Assembly: GCA_029987235.1 (NCBI GenBank)
Contig: DALTWF010000027.1
Coordinates: forward strand, 1-22,415
Origin: Methanocorpusculum sp.
GTDB taxonomy: Archaea > Halobacteriota > Methanomicrobia > Methanomicrobiales > Methanocorpusculaceae
Direction: 5' to 3'
DNA length: 22,415 nucleotides
Position 1 is the stretch's first letter; each line of letters starts with the position of its first letter. A program made the position numbers and the translations under genes. A model generated the notes under the pieces. It saw only the letters and a list, made by a program, of their open reading frames with translations, made no database searches and was not told where the DNA came from. Below, one piece after another: positions 21,434 to 22,415 of the stretch.

Positions 21434-22078
21434 ATGGGATTATTTGGAACCGCATTTGAGGCGCTGAAGTGGGGCTTTGGCACCAACTTCAAGCACATTG
21501 GAAGATGGCTTCTGTTAACCATTCTGTCCATTATACCGATCATCAACTTCTTTGCTGACGGTGCATTACTGAAAGTCTTAAAAGGTGAGGAGCCGACTAT
21601 TCCTCCGGCAGGTAAATCGTTCGTAAATGGTCTGTTACTCTTCATCATCGCTCTGATTTATATGCTTATCCCGATTATTATCTACTTCGTAATCGGCGGA
21701 GCAGCAATGCTTCCGGCAATTACCGGTGGCGATGTTGGTGCAGCAATTGGTGCAAGTGTTGGAATCATCGGTCTCGTTCTTACTGTTGTCGTTATGATTC
21801 TCTTTGCACTTATCATGATTCCGGCAGAAATCAACTTTGCACGCAGCGGCAAGTTCGGTAAGGCATTTGCATTCAGTGAGATTTTCGCAATGATTAAGAA
21901 ACTCGGCTGGGGTAAGTACATTCTTGCAATCATCGTTATGATTATCTTTGCAATCGTTCTTGGTCTTATCCTTGGTCTTATTATGATGATTCCGATTCTT
22001 GGTTTAATCATCTACATCCTTGCTTTCATCCCGCTTGTCTGTTTCGAGCTTAAGTACTGGAACGACGTATTCGCATAA
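21434..22078 (+). CDS. DUF4013-type multi-spanning membrane protein (copy 2)
   Basis: A 214-residue membrane protein, paralogous to the gene before it: MGLFGTAFEALKWGFGTNFK, KVLKGEEPTIPPAGKSFVNG, PAEINFARSGKFGKAFAFSE and the C-terminal FELKYWNDVFA align throughout. About five hydrophobic segments rich in Ile, Leu and Gly are visible. There is no signal peptide or catalytic motif. Codon use (ATC, GGT, GCA, AAG, CTT) resembles mer, so it may be well expressed. The ATG at 21434 is fixed by the SD. A longer frame upstream would include the TATA box and is rejected. The function of the family is unknown; a role in membrane organisation or transport is only a guess. Confidence 0.78.
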   Translation: MGLFGTAFEALKWGFGTNFKHIGRWLLLTILSIIPIINFFADGALLKVLKGEEPTIPPAGKSFVNGLLLFIIALIYMLIPIIIYFVIGGAAMLPAITGGDVGAAIGASVGIIGLVLTVVVMILFALIMIPAEINFARSGKFGKAFAFSEIFAMIKKLGWGKYILAIIVMIIFAIVLGLILGLIMMIPILGLIIYILAFIPLVCFELKYWNDVFA

Positions 22079-22094
22079 GCGTGTAAGAGCAAAA

Positions 22095-22125
22095 AAGGGT
22101 ATACCCCTTGTTTTTTTTATTTTAT
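22095..22125 (+). terminator. Hairpin and T-run after DUF4013 copy 2
   Basis: AAGGG-TATA-CCCCTT (22095-22109) is a short, nearly symmetric hairpin followed by eight T (22111-22118) and further T-rich sequence. Confidence 0.55.
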
Positions 22126-22415
22126 TTTGTGCAGCCGGTTAACGGGCAGTTGCGGCTTTTGGCTTTGGTAAATAAAGTGTGCGGGTGCTGCTGCAGAGTT
22201 TTTCTAGGAGGTTGTTTTTCATACTGACTTTTCTCATACTGCCTTGCCTTCAGACACAAAACGCCTGAGACCTGCTATGGCATTCTCTGCAAATATTTTG
22301 TCCGTTTACATCACCTTATACAGCACCTAAAAAAACACTTGTGAAAACTGAGCGCAGGACATACAAAACCTGACATTTTTCATCGAAAAAAAGGGTATGT
22401 GGGGGGTAGAGTATC
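22126..22415. other. Non-coding end of window
   Basis: I see no supportable gene in these 290 bp. TCATACTG is repeated at 22219 and 22234. AGGAGG at 22206-22211 is SD-like but no suitable start follows. Minus-strand frames of 20-35 codons look partly protein-like but lack support. The last 30 bp are purine-rich with a run of six G. A gene may begin just beyond the window. Confidence 0.4.

Noticed and set aside
22147..22245. Minus-strand frame of about 32 codons starting MRKVSMKNNLLEKL
   Set aside because: It is short, with no clear SD or promoter and no recognised family; chance is as likely.
22234..22308. Minus-strand peptide-like frame (FAENAIAGLRRFVSEGKAV) near the window end
   Set aside because: It looks protein-like but is only about 24 codons between stops, with no start codon or SD. 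It may be a remnant, but the evidence is too thin for a feature.

Overview
The window looks like chromosomal DNA of a hydrogenotrophic methanogen of the Methanomicrobiales type. It carries mer (F420-dependent methylene-H4MPT reductase), two methanofuran-biosynthesis genes (mfnD, mfnF), an archaeal class I CCA-adding enzyme, a cluster-type ThiI, archaeal TATA-like promoters and GAGGTG-type ribosome binding sites. A Methanocorpusculum-like genome is my best guess from base composition and gene content; that is inference, not an identification.

Layout. 1-215: AT-rich leader region of a radical SAM/SPASM gene (216-1604), which converges with an unrecognised Lys/Glu-rich protein (1637-2509, minus). 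2573-8944 is a plus-strand block: a QueG-like two-cluster Fe-S protein, thpR, cca, a LarE-ThiI fusion (unusual), a ferredoxin-tailed aldo/keto reductase and an FMN flavoprotein. thpR, cca, larE-thiI and the reductase overlap end to end and form an apparent operon with an RNA/tRNA-maturation theme. 8945-9122 is non-coding and holds a ~30-bp periodic, partly inverted repeat element. A second, degenerate copy lies at 20425-20515.

9123-10392 (minus): an MBL-fold hydrolase with a Cys-rich insertion, and purE. Divergent from purE is a class V aminotransferase (10445-11578). 11588-12890 is a decay zone: an AAA/DUF4143 ATPase that has lost its N-terminus and carries an in-frame TGA, plus a frameshifted remnant. 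13025-16096 is a tight plus-strand operon: DUF134 HTH regulator, Nbp35/Mrp Fe-S carrier ATPase, mfnD, mfnF. 16119-18485 (minus) is a znuACB-type metal ABC importer, and a short dCTP deaminase/dUTPase-family gene lies just upstream of it. tRNA-Arg(TCG) is at 19005-19076, mer at 19303-20286, and two tandem DUF4013 membrane proteins at 20597-22078. The last 337 bases hold a terminator and nothing I can call a gene.

The most interesting items are the LarE-ThiI fusion, in which each half keeps a three-cysteine cluster set; the pair of 30-bp-period intergenic elements; the Cys insertion in the MBL protein; and the Glu-to-Cys change at the deaminase catalytic position of the Dcd/Dut protein.
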